A DNA stretch of 64,000 nucleotides. Source: Apostichopus japonicus. Taxonomy: Eukaryota > Echinodermata > Holothuroidea > Aspidochirotida > Stichopodidae. The stretch covers positions 6,794,501-6,858,500 of the forward strand of contig NC_092568.1 of NCBI RefSeq assembly GCF_037975245.1. The letters are read 5' to 3'. Below the pieces are notes generated by a model, which did no database searches, was not told where the DNA came from, and saw nothing but the letters and a program-made list of their open reading frames with translations. The number at the start of each line of letters is the position of its first letter. Positions within the stretch are counted from its first letter, which is position 1. This document shows positions 24,701-39,489 of the stretch, piece after piece. The translations under genes and the position numbers were made by a program.

Positions 24701-27700
24701 CGACATCACATCGTATTCATAGCCCATAACATTTTAAAAGACGCTTTGTAAGGGGGTTGTATGCAACACAGTAGTATGCATTGCATGATGTCTAGGCCAG
24801 CACATACCTGTATGCCACTGTAGCTTGTCTAAGTACTGCTAAATTTCCCACTTCCGAATTTGACAATCATTCTGTTGTTGTAAATTAGTTCCATCATTTG
24901 ATATTTCTTTTGTGCATATGATAGACCTAGCACTATAGGCTTGCGTGTGTTGTCAGGGGTCATTATAGCTAAGTATTGTGTGTTCCCTAACAGGTATCTT
25001 AAAGTACATATTTTCATGGAGGCCTGCAGACAACTTTTTTAAATCCTAGCAGCAACACTGTATATTGTGTATGGGTCATGTGTGGTATATGTATGTTACT
25101 TTCTCCGTTTTCCTTCTCAAGATGTTTACTTTGCTGTTTTAGGGAATTTCAATCTCCCCTTTACTCCACATTGGTCATTTAATCATATTTTTGTTAAGGT
25201 TCTAGCCACAGTTTGTTGTTCCTCTTGTAGCCTCCTGCTTCTAACTTAGTTGAAGCATGTTGTTTGCTTTCTTTTTGTTTTATCAGGACTCCTTTGTGAG
25301 CTTCAATTCTTTCCTACTTTGTTACCATGTTTGCCATTCTTTCAGTATCTCAGTATATTGTCTTCAAGCCAATTGAAGTCCATCAATTGTTTGTTGTTTC
25401 ATTCCTGGAGAGCTTGGGACAATCATGATTATTCTTAAGTGCCATACCAAAAGGGACCCCTGTCTAGTATGTCTCGAGTTTTTGCCAACCCAGTGGCAAG
25501 AGATAGACAGGTGGCTCACAGGGCAGAGAACCAATTTGAAAGTTGGCACACTTGCCTAACCCAAATAGTTCCCCAAGATTAGGTGAAGGAGAAGGGAGAA
25601 GAGGTCGAGAAAGAAAGAGAGGAAGAAAGAGAGAGAAAATGTCTCCTGTGGTCCCAGCTACGTCGGAAGTGAGCATGACCAAAGGGAAGGGCAAAGGAAA
25701 AGGCAAGGCTCCAATGCGGAAGGCCAAGGTGCCTATTAAGAGATATCTGGTGCGTCTGGAGTGGAAAAAGAGAGACGAGTGGGTTGCAGAGTAACCGCAG
25801 ACAAAGCTCTGGGGCACTGAAAAAAAGAGCATCCTAATGTTCACAGAGAAAGACATCGTACATGGGTTACGCAGAGAGCATCAACGGCCACAGGGTCGCA
25901 GAAAGCAGCAACAGCGGGCAGCAGAAAAGGGGAGAACTGGTACCAGCAGGAACACAAGATGGTGGTCTACCCTTCACAGGAGAACAGAGGGTATCAGACG
26001 TGGTAGGACGATCACCAAGAGAAATCCGGTCCATGAAAAGGTCGAACACTGGGAGCCAGCAGCGTAGTGCAGCATATCCCAATAGCGGTCCCATAGAGGC
26101 TGCAGGAGATGGTCTCCTGGGTCCAACGCCATAAGAGAGACCTGTCACGATGGACATGCAATCTACTGGAAGAGAGCAAGAAAGATGCTCTCCAATCCAG
26201 AAGCCAATTGACAGCCAAATGACAGGATTGCAGGCACAACAATGTCCACATCAGCAACAGTCACAGAGCCAGAAAACTTGTACTCAAAACAGGGAGACGA
26301 TATCTTGGACTGCAGGACAACGATGCCTGTAGACACCTGTAGATGCATCCTACTTTGATAGGTTTGAAGCCATCGCTGGCCTGCGATCAATTTGCTCGGA
26401 TGTTCACAAGGTCTTTGACCTGGAGGGAAGAGAACGTGGTGTCCTCAATAAGATGGCCTTCATTCAAGGTGAAGTCAAGAAAGACCAACCTGACATTCCT
26501 AGGATACTTCCAGAAGAAACTTCATGAAGAAGATTGGAGGAGGGAGACCCTGGCAAAGTCTGACTTCAGGGGCATTAGATAGAGGCAGACACAAACCGTA
26601 TAGACCAAGGTAGAGCAGACCAGCTAGGGGCAGTCGAGTAGCTCTACAGAGAGGGTACACCCACTGATCCGGTCCAAAGATTAGCTCTAGGATGGAAAAT
26701 TCTAGCACTGTTACATAAACGGGCAGTAGTAGAGGTTCCAGAGGAGTCGGGACAACTCTTCTGGTCCTCATTTTTTATCTCAATACATTACATGTATGGA
26801 GATATTGTAACAGTAAGTGGGACTCTCTCTTCTCTTAAAAAATTTTCAGCGTCTTCAAACAAAGTTCTTTTTCTCTGGAATTTCCAGAACAAGCATATAT
26901 CATATAGGCCAACAAAAGTTACTAATTTTTATTCAATAATTTTATCTCATTCTATGACTTTTTCACGGATTTATGTCCAAATCGGGCTGAAACACAGTTG
27001 TTGCAAGCCTGTTTTGCACACGCTCCGAAACTTGTCTTATTTCGCAATCATTAAACACTTGGCAAAAGCTGTGAAATGCATTGTGGGAGCTAAGCCCATC
27101 ACTATATTTTAGTACACTGCAGCTTGGATATCGTCTGAAAATCCGTTTTAATACATATTCATAAAGCAGCAATCGAATTGCTTCAAGCAAAACTTTGAAG
27201 AAAAGAAGTTGAATATTCATTAAATATCTGTTTGCGACGATTTCGGACTCGCAATGTGGATGAAATTTGGAAATTTCTTTGCCTCGGCTTGAAAAATAAA
27301 AACGAAACGTAAGTAAAAACCTTTAATCTTTCGAATTGCACATTTTCCGTTTTCAAGAAGGTACCACCTCCATCGTCCGGTCGATGGTATAAAACAAGTT
27401 AAACAATGATTTGAGGCTAAATTCGGAGTTGTTCTAGCATTCTGGTTTGAATTAAAGTGACATTTTTAAGGTTGCTCTTGTTCACCGGCATCAACGTATC
27501 CTATCGTGGTTAATTGCATATGTACATGTATATGCACATTACCATAGTGTGTAGCCTAGGGTTATAGTTTTAAGTATTCTATAGTGCAGTGTGTTCATAT
27601 TACTGGACCGTGTGTTTATGAATTATGATGTTAGCTTTCAAGACATTGTTTACGAATACAATGTCGTTGCCTCGAATTTTGGAGTACTTAAGCAGTTCAA

Positions 27701-30700
27701 AGTAGGGTATTGTGCTAATACAACTACACAATACTAAGCCTATGCTGGTATTATTAGTTTACTACTGACTTCTGCCACTGGTGGTTGTCAGCACTGGCAA
27801 TACCTTCATGTCCAGTACATAAATAGTACTTGAAAATTAAATAAGCTTATATTAAAAAAAGTACTGCCTTGGTCGGCTCTGGTTGGTACTAAATAGTTTT
27901 ACCCTTGTGTGGTTTTATCCAGTGTACCTAGATACATAGGCCCACCTGCTAATTCTGGATAAAGTCACTGTAGGCTACATTACAGGTTGGTCGAGTCAGT
28001 GACAAGTTAACATTGGTTCTCTACCTAACTTTTTGGGCTTCTTAATTTAATTCAGTACTTTTCACGCCATTCCATTCATTGCCTTGATTTAATAAACTTT
28101 GAAAAACCTTGAAAAAACACATTCCTGTTATATTCTTTTGTTCTAAATCGCACATTCATATTCACCAGTGTGAAGAAAAATTAACAAGAAGTTCCTACAT
28201 AAGGTGTACATTTCACGTATCCAAAAATACTTTTAAATTCATCACGAAGATAAGCTGATTGATGTCTAGGAACCTGATACATAAACTATATGACCAAAAA
28301 GTCCAACAGAGACTGACCCAAGATGAAGGATACCACATAAAAAACAAGTTCTTAAATATTCTATGACATAACTAAACCTTGCAACGTCATTCTCTCGACA
28401 AACAGGCAATGAGCGCTAAAGGCAACACTTGCAGGATGAAGTGTAACCTGCAGAGACTATTCGTGGCAAAGTAGCGTAAATGCAAGTTCTCTATTTGTTG
28501 TACCATGATTGATATTGATAATTGTAGAGACAGAGCAAAGATATGAAATTAGGACTCAAAATTAGAACTTCCAGTATTGAGATACTGTGTCATTGATGCT
28601 CTTGTCCTGAGACAAAATCCTAACTAATTCTTAAAACCTGCAACAAGAACTTCGTAAAACAAAAACATTTCCGTATGGAAACTCTAACAATAATTAATCC
28701 ACTACTTAGGAAGGGCGGGGATTGTGGCATGAAGGGCAGGTGGGCGGTGATTGTGGCTATACACCAAGTGTTTGCAGATGGTTCCACCCTGGGTACCAAT
28801 AAATTGGACAACTCTTCAGGGGCATGGCCAATACCGACCAAGGTGCTTGGCGCCATCATGGAGCTTATCTATGGTGCTTCAAGCCTGGACAAAGTTACTG
28901 TACAAATTGATGTCTTCAGCCTCATTAACAACCCTGAGGAAAAAAAAACTCTGTTTTAATCATTGTAGCATAAGCAAGAAGGAGGAGCTGTCTTCATACT
29001 TTATCTACTAAGAATAATCACATTAGATTTGAGAATCACTGGGTTAGGATTGTGCCAGAGCCAGCTTTCATTGCTAAGAACCAGGTCTTATCCTTCTTGA
29101 CAGGGAATATTTTTATCCCGGAGATCAAAACAATGTTGTCTGTCACAGAGGAAAAACTTTGGTGCCTAGTTAGGGCTATCAAATGGTACTTCAAGATGAC
29201 ACAGAGTCTTAGGGAACCACTACAAATGTTTTTACCTTACCAAGTACACCATTTTCGGTGGCATGACTGACCCCCTGGTGGCTCTCAGAGGTGATCAGAC
29301 CTTGCACTCTTGGCAAGAACAGAGCTCACGATATAAGAGGGATAACAGCCTCAGTGGCATGTTTAGCTGGCGTGCCATTAGAGGATATACTTAAAGCAGC
29401 AGCCTGGAGAAAACCCAAAACAGTCTGGACTGGATAACTACTGTACAATCACTGTGTTTAAGAAATACAGCAGCAGACAGGGATTTGTAGTACAGTTTCA
29501 TAGCAGTTAATTGTGATTTTTAAAACTGTCAGTTATACAGTTGATCACTGCCTTCAGAATGTAGGATAGTAGTTTGTTTGAGGATTGTCCTGGTTTAGGT
29601 TATCACAGCTGTACTTAAGCAGTGTCTGTACACATTCCTGTGTCGTGATTTTTATTTTTACTGTCAGGTAATTGATCCCTGCCTTCAGAATGTGGGATAG
29701 TATTTTTTTTGAGGATAGTCCTGGTTTGTTTATACCAGCCGTAGGCAGTGTCTGTACACATTCCTGTGTTGTGATTTTTATTTTTACTGTCAGGTAATTG
29801 ATCCCTGCCTTCAGAATGTGGGATAGTATTTTTTTTGAGGATAGTCCTGGTTTGTTTATACCAGCCGTAGGCAGTGTCTGTACACATTCCTGTGTTGTGA
29901 TTTTTATTTTCACTGTCAGGTAATTGATCCCTGCCTTCAGAATGTGGGATAGTATTTTTTTTGAGGATAGTCCTAGTTTGTTTATACCAGCCGTAGGCAG
30001 TGTCTGTGCACATTCCTGTGTTGTGATTTTTATTTTTACTGTCAGGTAATTGATCCCTGCCTTCAGAATGTGGGATAGTATTTTTTTTTGAGGATAGTCC
30101 TAGTTTGTTTATACCAGCCGTAGGCAGTGTCTGTGCACATTCCTGTGTTGTGATTTTTATTTTTACTGTCAGGTTGTTAGGTTATGTTGCATGAATGTTT
30201 GATGTAGTCTGTTTTATTCATTCTGGGAGGTTACTGTTCTCTTTCTTAATTGTTGTAACAGTTCTTCCATCCTCAACTGTATCATTGAGAAATTTAAATG
30301 GAATGTTAACTTTGCAGTACCTTGTATACATCCTTGTGTCTTTATTTAATCTAGAGGTCCAACAGCTGTTGAAGAAATTTCTGTTCTTTTCAATCAAAGC
30401 ATTATACTGCATTTATGTGTTTGATTCATTCTTGATAATTTGGAAGATATGGAGTATGTATGTGACAATATAAAGAAACACTTAATCAGACATTTTGTAT
30501 TTTATATTTCTTACTCCAGGATAAAATTGATGTAACCGTTTTACGGGAAATGTTAGATAGTATCAGAAGAGAAGGAACAGAGGGAGCCCTTACAGTAAGA
30601 TCATTAAGGTAAGTGGTTTCACAACAGCAAAAAAAAACAAAAAAACATATTGCATACATACAGGATATGTACAAACAGTACCCCTGCATTGCATCTACAG

Positions 30701-33700
30701 TTTATGCCATAATACATTGCAGTGGATCGAGGAACGATTAGAAAAGAAAGAGGCACACAAAATGCTTGAAATGTATGTTATAATGGATTCTAAGTAGTTT
30801 ACCATGCCAGTCTATGTGAAAGGGAAAAGGTACACATTTATTAAACATGAACTAAAGTCTGTACTGTACAACAGTTACACTCAGCATAGAACACAGCATG
30901 AATGCCCACTGCAATTCATCTCTGTTGTGTACAAGTTGCCTCATAGCTAATTTGTGTAACAATGGCAAACAATTTCTGATCATGCAGAGGCTGGTACTGG
31001 TAACAAGGGCCCTGTGATATGCCTGGGTCATTATACATTTTCAAGAAAATGAAAACCTTCTTAGGAAAGGATCTTGCTAATGCAAATACATACTGGGAAT
31101 GCAAAGCTTGATATGCTGTTTAAACCTTCCAAAAAAATAAATATTGTTTCATGCAAGTTAGCTAGTTAACATTTTAGCCTAACCACTTTGCCAAAGTCAG
31201 TTTGCAAAGGATGTTATACTTTGCGTATTTTTGAGGTTCTATTTATAACAGGATCTAAGTTAAGTCATAAAAAAGTCGTACTTATTGAAATAAAGTTTGT
31301 TATTCATATTTATTTCTTATGCTGTAGAAGTAAGTTAGGATATATAGCTTGACGTACTACAGTTATATCATAGAAACCAAGCTACAATCTTAGTCATCCT
31401 AGTGTTGCCCATGTTCATTTGAAATGATTGGTGCAACTGTTTAGTGACAGAATTTTAGTTATGACAAGTTGCTCCAAAATTATTTCTTGTCGCTGTTCTC
31501 TTTCCTGTTAAGTGTGCTCTTGTTTGTTGTACATGAAATTCATGTCTATTTTGTCATTGCCAGCTCTTTTTGTGTTATGGGCTATTGTACTGTAAAAGGC
31601 TTATCCCAAGAGGCAAATTGAAGTGAAGTTAGCAGGACTTCTGAGCTGTGTGCTTTCAAGCAAGTCTCATTATCTGTGCTTATATAATCTTGCCAGGCCA
31701 TCACCAGCAGTTAATATGTGAGCCCTCCCTTATCCACATGCAATATATATTATATATGATGTATTATATATGATGTATTATATATGATGTATTATATATT
31801 ATATATATATATATATGTATATATATATGTATATATATATATATTTATATATATATATTTATATATATATATATAGATATATATATATATACATTAGGGG
31901 TGTCCGCATATAAAGCGGGAGGCTCGGGATTTAGTAAGATTGTCCGCATTTCTCTGTTTATAGCTTTCATTTTCAACATTCTTTTAACGGGATTTTAATG
32001 AAAAATGAGATCTAGTCCTTCCAATCATATCATTTCTTGTCTTTGTATCGCCCTCAGCCTTGCCCTGTGATCAATTTTAGTTTCTGTGATAGATTGTTCA
32101 AAATGCTTGCCCGTCCTGCCAGAAAATTTGAATCTAACACTGACTTACGTCTAGATGTGAAGTCAGTGTGGCATATTGGTCAGAATCTTTCTCTAAGCTT
32201 GGCCTTGATACAATACACAGGAATGTGTACAGAACAACATATTATAAAAAATCCAAGTTAGGGAATTACTGAACATTTTAGCTCTCCAAAAGATTGCTAA
32301 CTTGCAAGTTGCAACTTCACTGAGAAATTTTCAGCTAAATCACTATTTTACTTTCAGAATTTTAACATTCCTCGCTACAATGTCCTCTTGAAACGAAGTG
32401 CCGCGATTACGTCACAACTCTCATCATCCTCCACCATTCAAAATATATCAGGTTCAGTTGGCGCGAGGTTCAAAAATTCACTTCCCCTGGATCATAGGAT
32501 GAAAAAATCCACAAACAAGGACTGTGGCAATGAAAAAATTATGGAGTTTTTTCATATACCCAATTGAATGCCACTAAAACTTCCTTTAAGTGTGCGAATA
32601 TTTATTTATTTTGGCTGGTAATTTTTTGCAGATTTCTCATGCTGCCTGACAAGGATCAAATGGAACTGTTTGCACAAGCATACAAACATACAGCTTTAAA
32701 AAAACTTGTAAGTAACCACTAAGTGATTTTTATTATAATGAGTCAATTTCTACCTTCATAACTCTATTTCTTAACAGTTCATTTGCATATCAGAGCAATT
32801 CCACGGTAACTGGCATTACACTTTCATTGTTCCTCACTCAATCCAGATGTTCTGGTTTTGATGTGAGGTAGGTGTTTCCTGCTTCATTTTTTACTCCTTG
32901 CCAGGGAGAAAGAATCTCTGCTATGGTGATGTGGTGTGTGTGTGCACTTGGTGTGTGTGTGTGTGCACTTGTTTTGTATTCTGACAGAGGACTTGAACAA
33001 GAGAATTCCAGGTCCTCGGATGTGATTTCTAAAGAATCACCACGTCCTCGGAAGAATTCTATTGTATGGGGTATTGTTAAGGTTAGGTTACGTGGATTTG
33101 AATAATGGAAAATACAATGGGTCCTCGGTCTGAATGTAAAACAAACGTGCGTGTGTGTGTGATGCCTTGGCTTGGAAATACAAGCTCAAACATTATGTGG
33201 TGGGTGAACTTCATATTTAGTACGTACAGTAGGTGTACTTTATTGAGTAGAAAAACCATGTTGTTTTCTGTGTCAGTCACAATTCATTTGAGGTCCAACA
33301 GAGATCAAAGTCTGAAACTATTGTAAGCACAATACTCAAAACCGTAAGATGGAGAACTGAATTTTAAGTGTGTGGATTTAACATATCGAGGAGAAGGAAC
33401 TCATTGTTTTGGTTGAGGTCAAAGTCGTTCGAATCAAAAGAGGTCAAATCCATAAAACTTGTAAACCTGTTGACTCACTATGCAGATGTTGTGTGCATTT
33501 GTAGTGGATGGATGCACTTTCGGAGTAGTAAAACTACTGTTTTCTGTCTAGGTCTAATGTCATGTGAGGTCGAAGTGTGAAAACTTTGTAATAGTGATAA
33601 CTACGAAGTTGTAGCCTCGATTTACGTCATACTTGGTATGCTGGTGCACCTTGTTGGGAAAAACGTTTGTTGTTTCTTCTGCACAGTTTAAATGTCATTT

Positions 33701-36700
33701 GAGGTCAACAGAGGGGAATGTCTGTAAACCTTTCAAACAATCTATCTTTAAAGGGTTAGCCTGGATGTACCTCATACTTAGTACAGTATGTGGATGCACA
33801 CTATATTGCACCATATTGAGTACAAAAATGTTTTATTTCCTGCAAAGTTCAAAGGTCATTTGGGGTCAACAGAGGTCAAAGTCTGAAAACATTGTTAGCG
33901 CTCCAACTGAAAATGGAAAGCTTGAATATACATGGATCCAACTCAATGAGTGCAAGAACCTCTTTGTTTTGCAAAGGTCAAAGGTCATTTGAGGTGGTCA
34001 GTTGTCAAAATGAAAGTCAAAGGAACAATGTAGGCTGGCATCAAAGACAATTTATATTATTCAGTAACCTAAAAACTCTCTAATATTCGATTTTAAAGTT
34101 AACCGCTTCTTGTTTGACTGAATACACTTGCTTTGAAAATTGGCTTCTAAGCCCTCAACACAGTGCACAGTAAGCTGCCATTGATTACATAATACGCTTG
34201 AAATTCCATATAACAATTCCATATAATAATTCCATATATATTTTTATAACTTCCATCTTCAGAATTGGTGGCAATGATAGTTGGGTGATTGTTGGCCCAT
34301 AATGTGTAGTACCTGTATTTAGGAAAAACAAATGCTGACAAATCCTTCTGGCTTTCTATTTAAATTCCCCTTTTATTATTTGGTTACTTGCCTTAGGCAA
34401 GCAAGTAACCTAGGTGCAGTCAAGTTTGTGTGCGTGGGCATGCCTAGGCCTAACAAATGGTGACATGAAACAAAAGAAATTCCTGTCACCAGTTGTCGAA
34501 CACCAGAGAACACTAATCATCCATTGTCCAGACAAAGGGTTAGAATAAAGGGAAATTTCATCGGTTGTAGCCGATATAATAGAAAACTGGATTGTGTTCG
34601 TGTGTGAGACACCCTAGCTTGTAAACACGATATTCCAAGGTGGTTAATCTTCTCATATTTGGCATGTGGCTTCCCCATCATTAGTACAAGAACCCTATTG
34701 TTTTGGGTGGAGGCCAAAGGTCGTTTGGGGTCATCAGAGGGGAAATTGTGAAAATCTTGAGAACCTGAACATCAAAGGAGCTCATATATGCAAGGTAGGA
34801 TAGCCTTATGTAGTGTGAAGTTTTTATACAATTGGTGTAGGTCAGCATTCATTTTAAGTAGAACAATAATTCAAACATTGAAGAAAATATGCAATTTTAT
34901 TTTTAAGTGTTCTTAGTGCATTTCCTTTTTACACATCTGAAAAATAAGTCAATCTGATGTTGGGAAATGCTGTAAAATACAGCCTAACCTTGTCGATATT
35001 TTTAAAGTTTAGCATTTTGGCAAAAGCTTATGATGATCATGTGATCCACATCTACCTGTGACCTCATTAAGATGATAAAATGCACTGAGCTCCATTTACT
35101 GTACTTCATTGTACTGTACTGCATTATTTTACTGCACTGTATTGTACTGCATCATTGAACTGCACTGCACTGCATTATTGTATTGCACTGTACTGTGCTG
35201 TACTGCATTATTTTACTGCACTGTACTGTATTGTATTATTTTACTGCACTGCACTGTACTGCATTATTGTACTACACTGTACTGTACTGCATTATTGTAC
35301 TGTACTGGATTATTGTACTGCACTGTACTATACTGCACTACTTCCTTGTACTGTACTGCATTATTGTACTGCACTGTACTGTACTGCATTATTGTACTGT
35401 ACTGCATTATTGTACTATACTGCATTATTGTACTGCACTTTACTGTACTGCATTATTGTGCTGTACTGCACTGCATCATTGTACTGTACTGTACTGCATT
35501 AGTTTACTACACTGTACTGCACTGCATTGTTGTACTGCACTGCACTGCATTACTGTATTGTACTGCACTGCATTATTGTACTGCATTGTACTGTACTGCA
35601 TTATTGTACTGCACTGCACTGAACTGTACTGCATCATTGTACTGTACTGCACTGCATTATTGTACTGTTACTTCAATAAAGTCAGTTTTCACATGTAACA
35701 TATTGACATGAAGCACTGTAACTAGCCAGAAAAGGGACAATAACCTCTCCTGGAATTTGAATTTAAACGTTGAAGAGGAAGAGAGGAGATTAAAATCACT
35801 GTGTGAGACATTTATTCAATGGTCTTATAATGTGTGTAAGCTCAAGCGTAGAACATTGTGTCAGTAGCCTATACTTACAGTATCGCACACACATTGCCAC
35901 AAGCGCACCGCTGTAAAGTTGAGCTAGCAATATTGATCTTGAAGCCAAATCCGAGGGTAGCATGTAAACAAATGTGATAGGGCTCCATTGTAGTGAGAAG
36001 TATGTTAGCATTAGACCAGGTAGATCTAAATGGCCACTCCCTGGTTAGATTGACCACTCGCATGTGTTTCAAATGCTGGATTTCTGTCACATTCAATGTG
36101 ACCTTTCTTTTGGATAAATAGAAATACCAAGCAAGGTTTCTTTCTGCCTCTTCTAGTGTTTAAAAGGGTTTCTACTTGGTTTAATGTGATATTGGAATTT
36201 TTAAACTAGCCTATATTTGGGATTACTAGTACTATTATTATTGTGCCAGTTTGAGATGTAATGCCATGCGGATTCTGGTTATGTTTGCAGACTGTTATTA
36301 CGTGTCTTTCAACTCTGAAAAAGTCGTCTGCAGATGATGATGCTATTAGCTGTCTGGTTGTGGGAACGGAAAGCAAAGAGATTTATATACTAGACCCAGA
36401 GGCCTTTACTATCCTTGCTAAGGTAAGAAGTACTCAATGGATGCAGACACTGGCCTTTTTTTCCTTTGCCAAGATTCAGACAGCAAGTGTTATTTGTGGT
36501 GCTTTATGCGTTATGCACAACTCTCTTAATAAATGGTGTTTGTATGTGGTGCAGGCTACTGGTTTTAATATATTACTCCTTGGGCTGATCTAGTTTATTT
36601 GCATCTAGTGAGAGAGGTTTAATTCCTCAAGAAAATCCCATGCTATCAAAGCAGTTGTCAAAATGTTTACACCACTTTCACAGGTGTGTGTGAATTATGA

Positions 36701-39440
36701 CATTAGTTTTGGTTGCAATGAAACTTGTAAATGAAAGCATAGGATGCATGTGTGTATGCTTGTATTTGTGTTGTGCTTTGCATAAAAACATAACATTAAA
36801 AGAAGGGAAACGGGATGAATTTATTGTATAGTTTGCAGATACTCCATATTGAGTAACGAACACCATTGATTTTAGTAGAGGTCAAATATTCTTTGAGGTC
36901 AGTAGAGGTCAAAGTCGAAATACCTCAATGATGTCTCTTGAATCTCATGTATGCAGATACCCCATATTGTGTGGATGTCTGGGTGAACTAATAGATTATA
37001 ATAGCTTCAGGTAAAAGTTCATTTGAGGTTACTAGATGTAAAATAATGAAAAGCTGTGTGATCATGATTTGTCAACAAGGAACTCCAGTATGTACAAGAA
37101 ACAGTGCATGTTGTGGATGTCAAAGGTCTTTTGATTTCTATAGGAACTGTTGATTTGTTGAACTGAAAATGAAGATCCACAATTGGTTAATCTGTTAGAT
37201 ACTTTCACCTATTGTGTGATCTTGTGGTATGTTATTTATCTAATAAAGTACAACATTACAGATTAATGCTCAATGTGCTTGTTCCAATTAATTTGAATAA
37301 CATGTCAGTAGTTTCTGTTTCATGGATGAGCGGCAAACTGGAAAATGTTGATGCCTCGAGGTTCATTTTACCATCTTCTAAAGTCATATTTAAATACTTG
37401 AAATGCTTCTAAGATTAATCAAAACAAAGGCGAAGTGAGATGAGAGGCAAGAATGATGATAGGATCAAGGGCATGGAGATAAAAGTTGAGGGGTGTAACA
37501 AATTATTCTTCTACTCATTCTTCATCTGTTCAATTTAATCGTCTGTCCTTTTGTCTCTTTTAATTTGTTTGTTTGTTTTTACTCTAGTTAGCCTCTGAAG
37601 AACATCCTGCTAGGATTGAAACCTCAGGCTCTCTTACTTTCACATGTTAACCTACACAGGCTTTTTGCAGTAGATACAGTAGGCTGTTTGCTAACTGTTT
37701 TTCTCCCCATTTAAATGTTTATAATATATTCTGTTGTTTCAGATGACCCTGCCCAGTCAGCCAGTTTTCCTCAAAATCACGGGACTCTTTGATGTAGAGT
37801 ACAGAATGGTAGTCTCCTGCAGGAATGGAAACATATACACCCTCAAAAAGTAAGCACTTTTATGAACATTTGAAGGTGGAAATTAAAAGGTTCATAAAAC
37901 CCTTCAGTGGAAGCAAACACAGTTTCTCACAGTCATAGTCATAAAAGTAAACTTCAGAGGCAGATAAAGTGACACTTTACAGAAGGCAATGAGTAATTTA
38001 AATCTTTCATCTAAATGTTTGTAGGTAAGTTAAGTTTGTCATAAATTATTGATGATACTCTCTGAATGCTACAAAGTGGGTATACTCTGAAATGTCAACA
38101 TGGCATGCCTCCCTCAAATGTTTTATATGTGTCATTAATTATAACGATTCTGGTAAAAGCAAGAGTGAGTGTGTCCTATTACATCCAGTCCCTTATCTAA
38201 GGATTCTGATGAAACCACGAAAGTTAAATCCTGTGACTCACTTCCAAGATTGAGGAAAACCAGGGGAGGATGTTTTAAATTATATCCAATCCCTGTGCAT
38301 GAGGATTCTGGTAAAACCATGGAAGAATCTCATATATCCATTGACTTGTCTGTCTATATGCACACCAATCCTTCTTCCAGTCAGTACTTGTTGTTCTAGG
38401 TAAACACATATGCTTGCTTTTAGTAGGTACTTGTAAACACCAGTGCTTCCTTCAAGTGGGTACCTGCGTAAGTTTAAGCCTATACTTGAGCTTATGCTAA
38501 TGTTACTTGTGTCAACTTTGCAAAATTAACATCCAAATAGGCAAGTCTTACAAAGAAATATGCAGTAAGTTTGGTTTTGCGACATTATTAAATTAATGGA
38601 CCAATTTAGAAGTGCTATTTCATTGGAAGAAATGAAATAAGATGGCTTGCATATATGTCGTAGGTTATCAATTCGATTGCAGTTTGCAAGATTTTCTAGA
38701 TGGTGTGGTAAAAGCAAATCTCTACAGTATGTCTCCTATAGGCCTACTATTTACCACAAGCAATTCTAATTGTGGTCTAAGTGTTAATTTAAGATTGTAA
38801 CTGGTAAGTTGTTGAAACTTTTGCCATTAAAATTTCAAAATATAACCATGGAATTATGGCGGATGCCATACTGTAGATAAGTTAGAACATGAGCAGGCTT
38901 TTTAATTAAGTAAAAAATGATCACGAGGGACACAAAGGGTCACAAAAATGGCTTGAAATTATATCTCCTTCTTTATTGTTTTGGCAAAGGTTTATAGATG
39001 CAGTAAATCATGAACTGTAAATTCTTTGCATAGGATATGGTTACCAGCAAATTAGCAAGTGGACTGCTTGCTATTTTTTAAATCACTGCTAACTCAAATA
39101 TGGAACGTGATTGGATGTCACATTTTAACTCTAGATCCTCTCTAGAACCTCTAGATGTCATCTTGCTTACAACAGCAATTTAATGTTATCAAAGTATTGA
39201 GATTCAGCAGCATTGTTACTCTAGTTTTTTCAGTAGTTCTGCCTGCCTTTTTGTCTTATACTATACAAAGAATACCTTGATCCTTTCTCTGCCAAAGTAT
39301 ATATGCAGGTTGTCTCCGAAATATTTGCCAAACTACATCCCATGGGTTGGCATTCCTTCAATCATTCAATATGAATACTTCATTTAGAAAACAATATGAT
39401 TATGGGTGGGCATTCCTTCAATTTTGGTATAAAAGTACTA

Positions 39441-39489
<49 letters not shown>

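Larger units (their letters stand above)
32708..36290 (+). other. BBS1 intron 6
   Basis: 3.6 kb, holding a diverged repeat with AGGTCA half-sites (33080-34790) and the pentanucleotide array at 35100-35670. Remaining sequence has no recognised feature. Confidence 0.6.

Noticed and set aside
29554-30013. Minus-strand frames of 119 and 132 codons with 42-residue repeats
   Set aside because: Produced by a 126-bp tandem repeat in a BBS1 intron; two different frames are open over the same array and neither has a domain.
35109-35711. 200-codon plus-strand frame and parallel 171- and 115-codon frames
   Set aside because: They run through a TACTG/CACTG array in all three frames and use almost only Cys, Tyr, Thr, Leu, Ile, Val, His and Ala; a repeat artefact.
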